NCBI RefSeq assembly: GCF_001420695.1 | Contig: NZ_LJJB01000007.1 | Coordinates: 1,003,890-1,067,889 of the forward strand | Direction: 5' to 3' | DNA: 64,000 nt | From: Brevibacillus choshinensis | GTDB lineage: Bacteria; Bacillota; Bacilli; Brevibacillales; Brevibacillaceae | Shown: positions 1-8,174 of the stretch, one piece after another | Layout of the letters: every line of letters begins with the position of its first letter | Numbering within the stretch: the first letter of the stretch is position 1 | Made by a program: the position numbers and the translations under genes | The notes under the pieces: model-generated | Told to the model about the DNA's origin: nothing | The model's database searches: none | Seen by the model: only the letters and a program-made list of their open reading frames with translations

Positions 1-1
1 A

Positions 2-643
2 GCTTGTACGAATTTGGCCAAGATCTATGCGTTCGAGGGCGAAGATGCCAAAGCTTTCGAAACGTTACATACCGGTCTCCACAAAGATCCAAATCAGGAA
101 AATGGCTTGAACATGTTCGTGGAAAATTTCCTCGGTGCGGGCCGGAAAGAAGAACTCAAAGAAAGCCTGGAAGCACTTGCCGGAAAAGACGGAGCTTGGC
201 GTCCACAGCTGCATTTGGCTCGTCTCGCACTGACGGAGGAGAACTTGCTCAAAGCCATGCACTGGTACACGCTAGCGATCGACGGTGCAAAGGATCGTTT
301 TGAGATTGTCATGACCGTGACTGGTGAGCTAGGACAAGCCGGGTATGTTTACCAGCTGATTCAAATCTGCGAGAAGTATTGGACACCTGAATTTCCGTTC
401 CCATATGCCGGATTCAATTATGCAAATGCACTTATTGCAACGGATCAAAAGGAAAAAGCCATCGCAATCCTGCGCAACATGCAGGACCATCTGGCGGATA
501 ACTACAAGCCGATGGTCGATCATTTCCTCTTGAGAGTACCAGGTGCGCAGGAAGCGGAAGCCGCTGCCGCTCAAAAAGTGGCGGAGAGTCAATCCATGGA
601 TGGCGCCAGCACCAAAAAGAGCTGGTGGAAAATCTGGAAGTAG
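2..643 (+). CDS. TPR-repeat protein, C-terminal part (cut by window edge)
   Basis: The reading frame is open from the first bases of the window, so the gene almost certainly begins to the left; the TTG at position 14 is only an internal codon. The visible 213 residues are helical and carry tetratricopeptide-like repeats (LAKIYAFEGEDAKAFETL; ANALIATDQKEKAIAILRNM), a protein-protein interaction fold. The C-terminus is basic and aromatic (KKSWWKIWK). No catalytic domain can be seen. In related bacteria such tails may follow a glycosyltransferase domain, but nothing here proves that. An intrinsic terminator follows the stop codon directly. Confidence 0.75.
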   Translation, partial: ACTNLAKIYAFEGEDAKAFETLHTGLHKDPNQENGLNMFVENFLGAGRKEELKESLEALAGKDGAWRPQLHLARLALTEENLLKAMHWYTLAIDGAKDRFEIVMTVTGELGQAGYVYQLIQICEKYWTPEFPFPYAGFNYANALIATDQKEKAIAILRNMQDHLADNYKPMVDHFLLRVPGAQEAEAAAAQKVAESQSMDGASTKKSWWKIWK

Positions 644-652
644 TCAAAACCA

Positions 653-683
653 AACGCCCGAGCCTATATGCCGGGCGTTTTTT
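653..683 (+). terminator. Intrinsic terminator after the TPR gene
   Basis: AACGCCCG pairs with CGGGCGTT across a short loop and is followed by a run of six T. It ends the partial TPR gene. Confidence 0.85.
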
Positions 684-795
684 GACGCACTTTTACCATG
701 CATGTAAGAGGGAAACTCGACTTTGGCAACCGAGGTGGTATTGCTCATAGTGCCCTTCGACCTAGTAGCAGGACAATCGACGACGCATTTTGGAC

Positions 796-835
796 AAAAA
801 AACGATGCTGGCTCTCATCCCGAGAAGAACCAGCA
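796..835 (-). terminator. Intrinsic terminator of the ABC importer operon
   Basis: On the minus strand TGCTGG...CCAGCA forms a stem with TCTC/GAGA inside, followed by TCG and seven T. It lies just beyond the permease stop codon, so it closes the three-gene operon. Confidence 0.8.
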
Positions 836-852
836 CCGCTTTGTGTTACCAT

Positions 853-1659
853 CTATTTAAACTGGCTGGTGAGCCGCCTTTCTAGATACGCGACGCCTTG
901 ATACATCAGGGTAGCGACGACCGCGATAATGGCGAGACTCATCATGACCAGGGTAAAATTAAACACCTGGAATCCGTAAATGATCAGATAACCCAACCCT
1001 TGCTGGGAAACGAGGAACTCCCCGACGATGACTCCCACCCAGGAGAGACCAACGTTTACTTTCAACGTAGCGAGAATGGTGGGGATCGTAGAAGGAAGGA
1101 TGACCATCGAAAAGGTCTGCTTCTTGTTACCTCCCAGTGTTTGCACCACTTTGATATAGTTGGGATTGACTTCTTTGAAGCTGGTGTAAATGTTGATCGT
1201 CGTAATGATCACCGAGATCGCGCAGCCCATGGCGATGACAGAGAAGAGGCCAGGGCCAAAGCTGACGATAAATACGGGTCCGAGTGCGACCTTTGGCATG
1301 CTGTTGGCGATGACGAGGTAGGGCTCGAGGACACGGGAGAGAAACGGAGACCACCAGATGGTGGCAGCAATAAGGGTTCCGAGCAAGGTACCCAGGAGAA
1401 AGCCTATAATCGTCTCCCACACCGTCATACCTACGTGGGGGAGGAGGCTGCCATCCATCAGTCTCATCCAAAACTCTGCCAAAACCTTGGTAGGGTAGCT
1501 GAAAATGAGCGGATTAATGGTATTCGTCCGCGCGAGCAGCTCCCATAATCCGATGAAGATGACAAACAACACACATTGAGTAGACAGTACCCCTGAACGC
1601 GTCTTGGCTTCCAGCTTTAAAAACCGACGGTGGACGGACTCAATTTCCTTTTGCTGCAT
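853..1659 (-). CDS. ABC transporter permease, SsuC/ThiX-like
   Basis: Integral membrane subunit of an importer of the nitrate/sulfonate/pyrimidine-precursor type; about 268 residues with six predicted membrane spans and the cytoplasmic coupling (EAA-like) loop around LGGNKKQTFSMVILPSTIP. The start is the ATG at 1659, which has a GGAGGTGG site upstream; longer upstream extensions run through the end of the ATPase gene and are not credible. It overlaps the ATPase gene by 20 bases, indicating translational coupling. The substrate cannot be read from sequence: sulfonate, nitrate or thiamine-precursor transporters share this architecture, and no THI box or S-box is visible upstream of the operon. 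Confidence 0.85.
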   Translation of the reverse strand: MQQKEIESVHRRFLKLEAKTRSGVLSTQCVLFVIFIGLWELLARTNTINPLIFSYPTKVLAEFWMRLMDGSLLPHVGMTVWETIIGFLLGTLLGTLIAATIWWSPFLSRVLEPYLVIANSMPKVALGPVFIVSFGPGLFSVIAMGCAISVIITTINIYTSFKEVNPNYIKVVQTLGGNKKQTFSMVILPSTIPTILATLKVNVGLSWVGVIVGEFLVSQQGLGYLIIYGFQVFNFTLVMMSLAIIAVVATLMYQGVAYLERRLTSQFK

Positions 1660-2443
1660 CAGAGACCACCTCCATCTCTTTCCAGACACGGTGGAACAGG
1701 TCCTGAAATCCCGTTTCATTTCGCGCATCGAATGGGATGGCGTCTCTGATGTGCGAAGGAATGATGACCTCACTGTTGATTCGTCCGGGATTGCGTGACA
1801 GAATATAGACTCGATCGCCCATCGCAATCGATTCAGAAAGATCATGTGTGACGAGGACGGCCGTCTTTTTGTGACGGCGCAGCGTGGTGAAAATCAAGTC
1901 TTCGAGCTTGAGCTTGGTTTGATAGTCCAAGGCAGAAAAGGGTTCATCTAACAGCAGGACATCCGGTTGACAGGCAAGCGTCCGTACGAGAGCAACCCGT
2001 TGCCTCATGCCACCAGATAGCTGCGTCGGGGAAGATTTGCGTACCTCGATGAGCTCCATTTCCTCCAGCAGATGGATGGCGTACTCTTCGTTTTCTTTCG
2101 TGCGGATCCCTTGAATGTCCAGTCCGAGAAAGACATTATCTTCAATGGTCCGCCAATTGAACAAGTAATCCTGCTGTAGCATGTAGCCGACCTGACGTGA
2201 CGTGCCAGTGACGGCCTTTCCATCGATCCATACTTTGCCGGCAGTAGGTTGCTCCAGTCCGGCCATCAGTGAAAGCAATGTCGTTTTCCCACAGCCGCTG
2301 GGACCTACCAGACAAATGAACTCGCCTTCCTCCACGCGCAGGTTGATATCCCTGACCGCCATGAATGCCCTGGTCGCGGATAGGTAAAGATGGGTCACGT
2401 GGCCGAGTTCTATTTTGGCCGGCGTTGAAGGAATCTGGTTCAT
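1640..2443 (-). CDS. ABC transporter ATP-binding protein, SsuB/ThiZ-like
   Basis: ATPase of the importer. Walker A is GPSGCGKTT (near residue 48), the Q-loop is around MLQQDYLF, the signature is LSGGMRQR, Walker B is VLLLDEPFSALD, and the H-loop is VTHD. The length, 267 residues, is usual for the family. It is the middle gene of a three-gene operon, between the substrate-binding lipoprotein and the permease. A C-terminal tail of about 40 residues follows the H-loop, as is common in SsuB/TauB-type proteins. Confidence 0.9.
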   Translation of the reverse strand: MNQIPSTPAKIELGHVTHLYLSATRAFMAVRDINLRVEEGEFICLVGPSGCGKTTLLSLMAGLEQPTAGKVWIDGKAVTGTSRQVGYMLQQDYLFNWRTIEDNVFLGLDIQGIRTKENEEYAIHLLEEMELIEVRKSSPTQLSGGMRQRVALVRTLACQPDVLLLDEPFSALDYQTKLKLEDLIFTTLRRHKKTAVLVTHDLSESIAMGDRVYILSRNPGRINSEVIIPSHIRDAIPFDARNETGFQDLFHRVWKEMEVVSDAAKGN

Positions 2444-2449
2444 AGTCGT

Positions 2450-3442
2450 CTACTTCCCTTCCTTGGCAGCTTTGGCGAAGGTGGTATTGACCAGTTTGGC
2501 ATAATCAGCACGCTGCTTCAGTTCTCCTGCTTTATCCATGATGTCCTGTAGCTGATTCCATTCGGCTTCATCCAGGATCGGATCTGTCGCGTAGGAGCCT
2601 TGATCCAAATACCGCTTTACTGCATTTTCCAAAATGTCTGGTTTAATCGATTCGAAATATTTACCGATCACATCAGCTGTCTCTTTTGGAGAGTGGCTGG
2701 CAACCCATTGTTGCCCTTTGTAGACGGCATTGGTAAACTTTTGGATAGCAGCTGCTTTGCTGTCGAGATAGCTTTGCTTGGTCATGTATACCGTGTAGGG
2801 AACAGTGCCACTTTCTTTTCCGAACGAGGCTACGACGTGACCGATTCCCTCTTGTTCAAAGCGGGATGCTTCAGGTTCGAACAATTGTACATATTCACCG
2901 GTTCCAGATGCGAAGGAAGCGGCGATATTTTTGAATTCAATATTTTGAATCAGCTGCAGGTCGCTTTGTGGATTAATGTTATGCTTTTTGAGCACGTATT
3001 CGCCCGCCATTTGCGGCATTCCACCCTTGCGTTGGCCGAGGAAGACGCTGCCTTTCAACTGGTCAAAGGAGAAATTGTCCTCTTTCTTGCGGGCTACGAG
3101 AAACGTGCCATCTGTCTGTGTCAGCTGAGCAAAATTGACGACGGGATCAGCTGCTCCTTGCTGGGAGACGTAAATGCTCGTTTCGGATCCAACCAAGGCG
3201 ACTTCGATTCCACTAGACAGCAGTGCTGACATCACTTTGTCACCACCAGGAATGGTAGACAGTTCGACGTCCAGGCCAGCTTCTTTGAAAAAGCCTTTTT
3301 CCAGCGCAACATATTGCGGTGCGTAAAACAGTGAGCGCGTTACTTCACCAATTCGAATCTTTTCCGGGGCACTCGAGCATCCAGCCAAGACTGCCATAAC
3401 GGCAAGGCCGGCGGCTAGACCCACGGAGATGAGTCGTTTCAT
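2450..3442 (-). CDS. Substrate-binding lipoprotein, NMT1/SsuA-like
   Basis: Extracellular solute-binding lipoprotein that feeds the ABC importer. The ATG at 3442 follows an AAGGAGGG site and gives a lipoprotein signal with lipobox LAGC near residue 21. The mature part has the SsuA/NMT1/THI5 pattern (IRIGEVTRSLFYAPQYVALEKG; GGDKVMSALLSSGIEVALVG). It is the first gene of the operon. The ligand is uncertain: sulfonates, or a thiamine pyrimidine precursor as with ThiY. The acidic patch FEPEASRFEQEG lies where ligand specificity often varies. Confidence 0.85.
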   Translation of the reverse strand: MKRLISVGLAAGLAVMAVLAGCSSAPEKIRIGEVTRSLFYAPQYVALEKGFFKEAGLDVELSTIPGGDKVMSALLSSGIEVALVGSETSIYVSQQGAADPVVNFAQLTQTDGTFLVARKKEDNFSFDQLKGSVFLGQRKGGMPQMAGEYVLKKHNINPQSDLQLIQNIEFKNIAASFASGTGEYVQLFEPEASRFEQEGIGHVVASFGKESGTVPYTVYMTKQSYLDSKAAAIQKFTNAVYKGQQWVASHSPKETADVIGKYFESIKPDILENAVKRYLDQGSYATDPILDEAEWNQLQDIMDKAGELKQRADYAKLVNTTFAKAAKEGK

Positions 3443-3583
3443 TATCAGGAGTCCCTCCTTGCTAGGCTGTTGTTTGATGTAGCGTATGCGACCCACGAAA
3501 AAAGGGTGAATGCCTATAGAGAAAGACAGGCACGCTGCCGTGCAGGTAGAGGGAGCAGAACCAAAAGGAGATGCGCATACGAC

Positions 3584-4537
3584 GTGATCGTGACATTTTT
3601 GGGAACAGGATCGGGAGCACCTACTACCCGCCGAAATGTAAGCGGGATTGGGCTGAGATTTTTGCAAGCAGGAAAATGGTGGTTATTCGACTGCGGAGAA
3701 GGGACTCAGCATCAGCTGCTCCGATCTCCGATGAAAATCAGCCAATTGGATAAAATTTTTATTACGCATTTGCACGGGGACCATCTCTATGGCTTGATAG
3801 GTCTATTGGCAAGTCGTTCCTTGCGCAATGGGGAGGCTGCGCCGCTGGAGTTGTACGGCCCCCCGGGATTGGATCGTTACTTCCGTGTTGTGATGGAGAC
3901 AAGTCCGGTACATCTGCAATACCCACTACAACTAAAAACTGTCAGTGAGGGTATCGTGTACGAGGATGAGGATGTGATCGTGACATGTCGGATTGCCAAG
4001 CACAGGGTGACTTCTTTTGCTTACGCGGTCACGGAAAAAGAAAAATCGGGTGCTTTTCAGGTCGAGCTGGCAAAGCAGGCAGGGGTGCCATCGGGTCCAT
4101 TGTATGGGGCATTGAAGCGTGGTGAACAAATTACGTTGGCAGATGGGACGGTTCTGGAGGGCAAAGATTTCGTCGGAGAGCCGCAGCCGGGACGAAAAAT
4201 CGTTTTTAGCGGTGACACCGAACCATGCGTAGCCGTACGCGAGCTCGCAAGTGAGGCAGATTTGCTTGTTCACGAAGCGACCTATGCCCAGAGGGACAAG
4301 GAACTGGCTGTACGCAGCGGCCATTCCACTGCACAAGAAGCGGCGCAGCTGGCTATGGAGGCAGGCGTGAAGCAGCTATGCTTGACGCATTTCAGCCCTC
4401 GCTATGAGGATGAAGAGGGCGACTTCAGCATGGATGATCTTTTGGCAGAAGCTCGTGCCATCCATCCTTGCACGGTGCTTGCTGATGATTTTAGCAGCGT
4501 TCCAATCAAACGAGAAAGAAAAACAGCGGACACTTGA
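3584..4537 (+). CDS. rnz: Ribonuclease Z (tRNA 3'-end endonuclease)
   Basis: Zinc-dependent metallo-beta-lactamase fold nuclease that removes 3' trailers from tRNA precursors lacking an encoded CCA. The metal motif HLHGDH is at residues 62-67, the N-terminal FLGTGSGAP and RNVSG match the family, and HEATY and the late THFSPRY motif supply further ligands. The GTG at 3584 gives the conserved N-terminus (MIVTFLGTGSG) and 317 residues; a longer frame from 3470 would read through the promoter region of the divergent importer. An AAGGAG lies 13 bases upstream, a little far. Confidence 0.92.
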   Translation: MIVTFLGTGSGAPTTRRNVSGIGLRFLQAGKWWLFDCGEGTQHQLLRSPMKISQLDKIFITHLHGDHLYGLIGLLASRSLRNGEAAPLELYGPPGLDRYFRVVMETSPVHLQYPLQLKTVSEGIVYEDEDVIVTCRIAKHRVTSFAYAVTEKEKSGAFQVELAKQAGVPSGPLYGALKRGEQITLADGTVLEGKDFVGEPQPGRKIVFSGDTEPCVAVRELASEADLLVHEATYAQRDKELAVRSGHSTAQEAAQLAMEAGVKQLCLTHFSPRYEDEEGDFSMDDLLAEARAIHPCTVLADDFSSVPIKRERKTADT

Positions 4538-4573
4538 TATCATGAATAATCATTGCGAGGGAGTAGGGGCAGC

Positions 4574-4798
4574 ATGAAACGGATTACCTTTGCGACACCA
4601 GAGGAATTAATGCAGCATTGCTTGAACGAGGAAGTCAGCTTGGTCGTGGAATACCGGGATGATACAAACAAGCAACGTCAGGTCGTCTTGGCTGGGGATC
4701 GACTGGCAGAGGCAGATACGTTCATCAGACAGGCGAAATCGGAAGCATATTACCGAAAAGACGGGATATTTTTTGAAGTCATTGCGGGTTGGAAATAA
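4574..4798 (+). CDS. Small conserved-type hypothetical protein (74 aa)
   Basis: I do not recognise a family. The ATG at 4574 follows a GAGGGAG/GGGG stretch and yields a soluble, slightly acidic protein rich in charged residues with no membrane span or signal. An alternative TTG start at 4553 would add seven residues. It is codirectional with rnz (36 bases after its stop) and with the membrane protein gene downstream, so these may form one transcript. Confidence 0.6.
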   Translation: MKRITFATPEELMQHCLNEEVSLVVEYRDDTNKQRQVVLAGDRLAEADTFIRQAKSEAYYRKDGIFFEVIAGWK

Positions 4799-4847
4799 GG
4801 AGCTTGAAAGATAGATAGAGCCAATCAGGCAAAGCAGGAGAGGAAAG

Positions 4848-5513
4848 GTGAAAGCAGTGTCCGGTATACGGATTAGCAGATCCATCACCATGCGCTATGT
4901 TATGTTTATTCTGGGACTGTTCGTAGGGGCCTTCGGATGTGTCCTGACGATCAAAGCACACTTGGGAGTAGCGCCATGGGATACGTTTCATATTGGTCTG
5001 CAGAAAACGTTTGGATTAACAATCGGGATTTGGTCGCAAATTGTGGGAGTCATCGTCATTTTATCTTCTTACGTAGTGGCCAAAATCAAGCCGAACTTTG
5101 CCATGTTTTTAAATATGGTCTGTTTCGGAACGTTTCTCGACTTGATACTGTGGTCGAATGCCATTCCAGAGCCACAGACATTCGTTGCCAGATTACTCGT
5201 GTTCTTGCTAGGGGTCATCGTGATGACGATTGGCATCGGAATGTATTTATCACCGCGACTCGGAGCGGGGCCACGAGATAGTTTTATGCTCGCCATGAAC
5301 GAGCGACTGGGCTGGAGCATCCAAAAAGTGCGGTTGATCATCGAGATCACAGTGTTGATTGCAGGAGCAGCCCTGGGTGGGCCGGTTTCAATCGGAACGG
5401 TCTTAATCGCGGTCTTGACTGGACCAATGATCCAGAGAACCATCCCGTTTTGGGAAATGGTGATGAAAAAACAATATGGCATGCCGGAACCCGTGAAACG
5501 CCAAGCAAGTTAG
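4848..5513 (+). CDS. YczE/YitT-like integral membrane protein
   Basis: About 221 residues with five or more hydrophobic segments and the repeated signature GVAPWDTFHIGL ... GAGPRDSFMLAM, typical of the YczE/YyaS/YitT membrane proteins. The biochemical role is unknown; in some Bacillus species a YczE relative lies beside sfp and affects secondary metabolite production (family knowledge). The GTG at 4848 has GGAGAGGA a few bases upstream; the GTG at 4857 is an alternative with a better-spaced GGAAAGG. Confidence 0.8.
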   Translation: MKAVSGIRISRSITMRYVMFILGLFVGAFGCVLTIKAHLGVAPWDTFHIGLQKTFGLTIGIWSQIVGVIVILSSYVVAKIKPNFAMFLNMVCFGTFLDLILWSNAIPEPQTFVARLLVFLLGVIVMTIGIGMYLSPRLGAGPRDSFMLAMNERLGWSIQKVRLIIEITVLIAGAALGGPVSIGTVLIAVLTGPMIQRTIPFWEMVMKKQYGMPEPVKRQAS

Positions 5514-5636
5514 TGCATCTCCTCCTCATTGGAAAACCGGTTAGAAAGAAATGGTATGGATATAGGCGAACGTCCAATCACGTTTGGCTATGAGCACATA
5601 CCTTATGACTAGTTGCCGATGAAGGAGGGAAAGCGA

Positions 5637-5729
5637 ATGAGCGGATTCAACGGCTTTGGCTTCGACGACTTTGCTTTGGTGTTGGTGTTGTTCGTACTGT
5701 TGACTATCGTTGCGTGTGCCTGCGACTAA
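5637..5729 (+). CDS. YjcZ-type sporulation peptide (30 aa)
   Basis: A tiny gene with a strong AAGGAGGG ribosome site. The peptide begins MSGFNGFGFDDFALVLVLF and ends VACACD. The Gly/Phe-rich head followed by one hydrophobic helix is the hallmark of the YjcZ family of small sporulation or spore-coat associated peptides. Two cysteines at the end may allow cross-linking. A strong terminator follows within 31 bases, so it is probably a monocistronic transcript. Confidence 0.8.
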   Translation: MSGFNGFGFDDFALVLVLFVLLTIVACACD

Positions 5730-5759
5730 TTTCATCTTACTGATCCAATCTCTGGATAA

Positions 5760-5797
5760 CAAAAGGGGGAGCAACCATGCTCTCCCTTTTGTTTTTT
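5760..5797 (+). terminator. Intrinsic terminator after the YjcZ-type gene
   Basis: CAAAAGGGGGAGC pairs with GCTCTCCCTTTTG (one mismatch or bulge) and is followed by T-rich sequence. It isolates the peptide gene from the structured region downstream. Confidence 0.85.
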
Positions 5798-5844
5798 GAA
5801 CGACTAGGAATTTATAAGTAATTTTGTGTGCTGTGGTGGTGCCC

Positions 5845-6621
5845 AGAAGCAGGTTTCCGATCTGCGCTCCGGTCTTTACCCACCGAACACAAGCTAACGC
5901 TCGCGTTCGGCGGGGCCCCGTTTACACCCCGCAAAGGAGTATAGACTGTCCGCTCCACAACGATTCACGGGGAAGCGGTAAAGGAGTAGCCGCTCCGAAG
6001 CGGATACAGAGGTACCGCTTCTGGATCCCGTGAATTCGTTGTTCCGCTAAGTAGGGTTCCGGAGTCGCTCCGCCTGGAAACCTGCTTCTCCTGCTAGCTG
6101 TAGTGGTTTCTAGCCACCGGGTATTACGAGGTTCAAGGGAGCAAAAGCTTATTCTGTCTATTGCTAGAGCTTCGAAGGGCGTTCGTGAAACAATAGAAAA
6201 AGTCGGCAAATAGGTCTGTTCGGCGTGTCACGGGATCATTGAATCAGGAGAACCAAGCTTTCGTTCTTCTGAGGAATTGTCCCACGAAGGGGTTTTTCTC
6301 AAAGAAACCCCTTGAAATGCCCACAAAATAAGGCAAGTGGGAGAGTCAAAGCTAGGCCGAGGAAAAAGGGGAAAAAAGAGGAAGATCTTAGGAACACCAA
6401 GCAAGGCGCAATGGAAAAAACGAAACACGGTTTTAAGCGTCCACCTCTGGGGATCTCCCTGAGACGGCTACTTTGGACGCGGTTTCGTTTTTTACATGGA
6501 ACCGGACAGGATGACCCCCAGTAGGTGTTCCTATGAAGCTGGAGCGTTTTCCCCTTTTTCCTCCCCTCCACTACAGTTTGACCGAGTGGAAAAAGGACGC
6601 GGGCGAAATTCCCGCGTTTTT
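5845..6621 (+). ncRNA. Candidate large ornate structured non-coding RNA (about 780 nt)
   Basis: No frame here has a ribosome site or family resemblance, but the DNA is packed with long inverted repeats that nest without conflict. Domain 1: 5845-5858 pairs perfectly with 6076-6089 (14 bp) and encloses hairpins 5883-5910, 5911-5931 and 6060-6072 and a long arm 5957-5971/6027-6042, 5972-5980/6013-6021 and 5990-5994/5999-6003. Domain 2: hairpin 6244-6272; 6280-6285/6337-6342 enclosing 6287-6295/6305-6313; then a long rod 6359-6375/6547-6563 (17 bp), 6389-6398/6524-6533, 6415-6426/6482-6493 and 6437-6443/6474-6480. Hairpin 6567-6590 and an intrinsic terminator (CGCGGG/CCCGCG plus T run, 6598-6621) close the unit on the plus strand. 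A possible promoter lies near 5789-5812 (TTGTTT, 18 bp, TATAAG). Size and design recall OLE, ROOL or GOLLD RNAs, but I cannot assign it to any of them. Confidence 0.75.
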
Positions 6622-6649
6622 CTAAGAACGGTCTATGGATGCCTGTCCC

Positions 6650-6690
6650 AAAAAAAGGCAGGAGGCCACGCCTGAGTACAAGGCGTAGCC
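6650..6690 (-). terminator. Terminator of the SpoVIF-like gene
   Basis: On the minus strand a GGC-ACGCCT/AGGCGT-GCC stem is followed by TCCTGCC and seven T. It sits between the structured RNA and the minus-strand gene that ends at 6702. Confidence 0.65.
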
Positions 6691-6701
6691 GTGTGAAGTT
6701 T

Positions 6702-6962
6702 TTATCCGAGTGCGTCATGTACTTGTTTTTTCACACTGGAGATTTGTTTGTCGCTCAATTGAATGCCAACTGCCTTACTGACTTTTTTAATCAGGTTCTT
6801 TAATTTTTGATCATCCTTTAAATCCTTTTTCGAGTAGTCTTTTGCCAAGGATTTGATATCGCTCATTTTCCATTTTTTCTTGCTCTTCTTGTTGATCTTT
6901 TTCAGAATATCATTCGGATTACTCTTGAGTTTTTTGATCTTGACTTTCTTTTTCTTGGCCAT
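6702..6962 (-). CDS. SpoVIF-like small basic sporulation protein
   Basis: Very lysine-rich protein of 86 residues. The C-terminal half (LKNLIKKVSKAVGIQL ... SDKQISSVKKQV) resembles the conserved segment of the stage VI sporulation protein F family, which in Bacillus is needed for spore coat assembly. The N-terminal MAKKKKVKIKKLK is strongly basic and could bind nucleic acid. The ATG at 6962 has GAGGGA five bases upstream; the ATG at 6983 is less well placed. It converges on the large structured RNA. Confidence 0.6.
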   Translation of the reverse strand: MAKKKKVKIKKLKSNPNDILKKINKKSKKKWKMSDIKSLAKDYSKKDLKDDQKLKNLIKKVSKAVGIQLSDKQISSVKKQVHDALG

Positions 6963-7153
6963 CTGTTCCCTCGCTCCTTTCATGGATGAAAGTACTTCTG
7001 TCCTATGCAGTTATATGGGAAATTCCGGTTATCCGTTTGGACAGATGTCTGGACATTTCGCCTATTTTGCTTGGCATGTGTGTATGCCCAAACCCGCTGG
7101 GTCCGCCTGAACATAGGATGGTGACAGAACTAGCATGACAGGAGGCTATAGGT

Positions 7154-8071
7154 GTGAAAATTATCAGCTTTCACCGACGTACACCATTTCATGAAATTAT
7201 GGCGGATTTACAGGCACACGTAGCGGAACAAAAGGAAAAACAGATATGGCGTTGCTATGATGATTTGTCCTGCCTGTGTGTCACCCAGCAGGTATATGAA
7301 CGTCACCAAGCCCATTTCAATCGCTATCCAGCAACAGTTGAAGAAAATGTGACGGTGAGCGTACACGCCGAGGAAGAAATACCATGGGGAGTCCGCTACG
7401 TGGGAGCGGAGAAGCTGTGGAAAAGAGGGCGGGGAGCAGGCGTGAAAATCGCCGTTATTGATACGGGCATCTCACGAGAGCATTTTGAATTACGCGATCA
7501 GATCAAAGGAGGAGTCAACCTCGTCTCAGGAAGACAAAATGGGCACGGGACTCACGTAGCAGGGATCATTGTGGCGGAAATGAATCAGCGTGGCATTGTC
7601 GGAGTGTCCCCGGAGGCTCATTTGTACGACGTGCGGGCGTTTGGAGGAGACGGGAAATCGTCATTGGCAACCATCATGCGGGCAATTAATTGGTCCATCG
7701 AAAACAAGGTGGACATTATAAACATGAGCTTTGGCATGCCGCAATACAGTGAAGCACTGGCGAGGTCCGTCGAGAAAGCGAAAAAACAAGGAATCGTCAT
7801 GGTTGCCTCTGCGGGAAATAATGGGGGAGAAGTGGAGTATCCAGCTAGGTACAAAGGAGTCGTCGGTGTGAGCGCTATCGACCAAAATGGAAAGCTCGCC
7901 GATTTTAGTTCGCGTGGAAAAGGCGCAAACACCAAAGCACCTGGAGTTGATATTTTATCGACCTGGCCGGGAAATCAATTTAAGACGCTAAACGGAACAT
8001 CCATGGCTGCACCACATGTGACGGGACTTAAGGCGCTGGAGCTTTCACGAGGAAGAAAGAATAAGGAATGA
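7154..8071 (+). CDS. Cytoplasmic-type subtilisin-like serine protease (S8)
   Basis: The catalytic triad is complete: Asp103 in VIDTG, His131 in HGTHVAG and Ser283 in GTSMAAPH, with the oxyanion Asn in ASAGNNG. There is no signal peptide. The first 75 or so residues are not clearly an I9 pro-domain, and the junction (IPWGVRYVGAEKLW) resembles intracellular subtilisins, which are made with a short propeptide. The GTG at 7154 follows an AGGAGG site. 305 residues is slightly shorter than typical intracellular subtilisins. A terminator follows, so it is monocistronic. Confidence 0.88.
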   Translation: MKIISFHRRTPFHEIMADLQAHVAEQKEKQIWRCYDDLSCLCVTQQVYERHQAHFNRYPATVEENVTVSVHAEEEIPWGVRYVGAEKLWKRGRGAGVKIAVIDTGISREHFELRDQIKGGVNLVSGRQNGHGTHVAGIIVAEMNQRGIVGVSPEAHLYDVRAFGGDGKSSLATIMRAINWSIENKVDIINMSFGMPQYSEALARSVEKAKKQGIVMVASAGNNGGEVEYPARYKGVVGVSAIDQNGKLADFSSRGKGANTKAPGVDILSTWPGNQFKTLNGTSMAAPHVTGLKALELSRGRKNKE

Positions 8072-8124
8072 TCCAAGAAAGGCTGTGTACATACAGCACA
8101 GCATACCCCCATTGTATGATGAAA

Positions 8125-8154
8125 AAAAGCCCTGGGATTGCTCCTAGGGCTTTT
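8125..8154 (+). terminator. Intrinsic terminator after the S8 protease gene
   Basis: AAAAGCCCT and AGGGCTTTT form a stem around a short loop. The A and T runs on both sides could also let it serve the convergent gene that ends at 8175. Confidence 0.8.
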
Positions 8155-8174
8155 GCGGCATATTTGCACGACTC

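Noticed and set aside
853-1845. Longer permease starting at 1845
   Set aside because: The extra 62 residues lie inside the end of the ATPase gene and resemble no family; the ATG at 1659 has a GGAGGTGG site.
5845-6621. Group I or group II intron, or IscB/IsrB-type omega RNA
   Set aside because: No reverse transcriptase, maturase or nuclease gene lies inside or next to it, I do not see a domain V-like 34-mer, and no split gene flanks it.
6299-6718. 139-residue minus-strand open frame across the structured region
   Set aside because: It lacks a ribosome site, its composition follows the inverted repeats, and it runs into the SpoVIF-like gene. The base-pairing pattern explains the region better.
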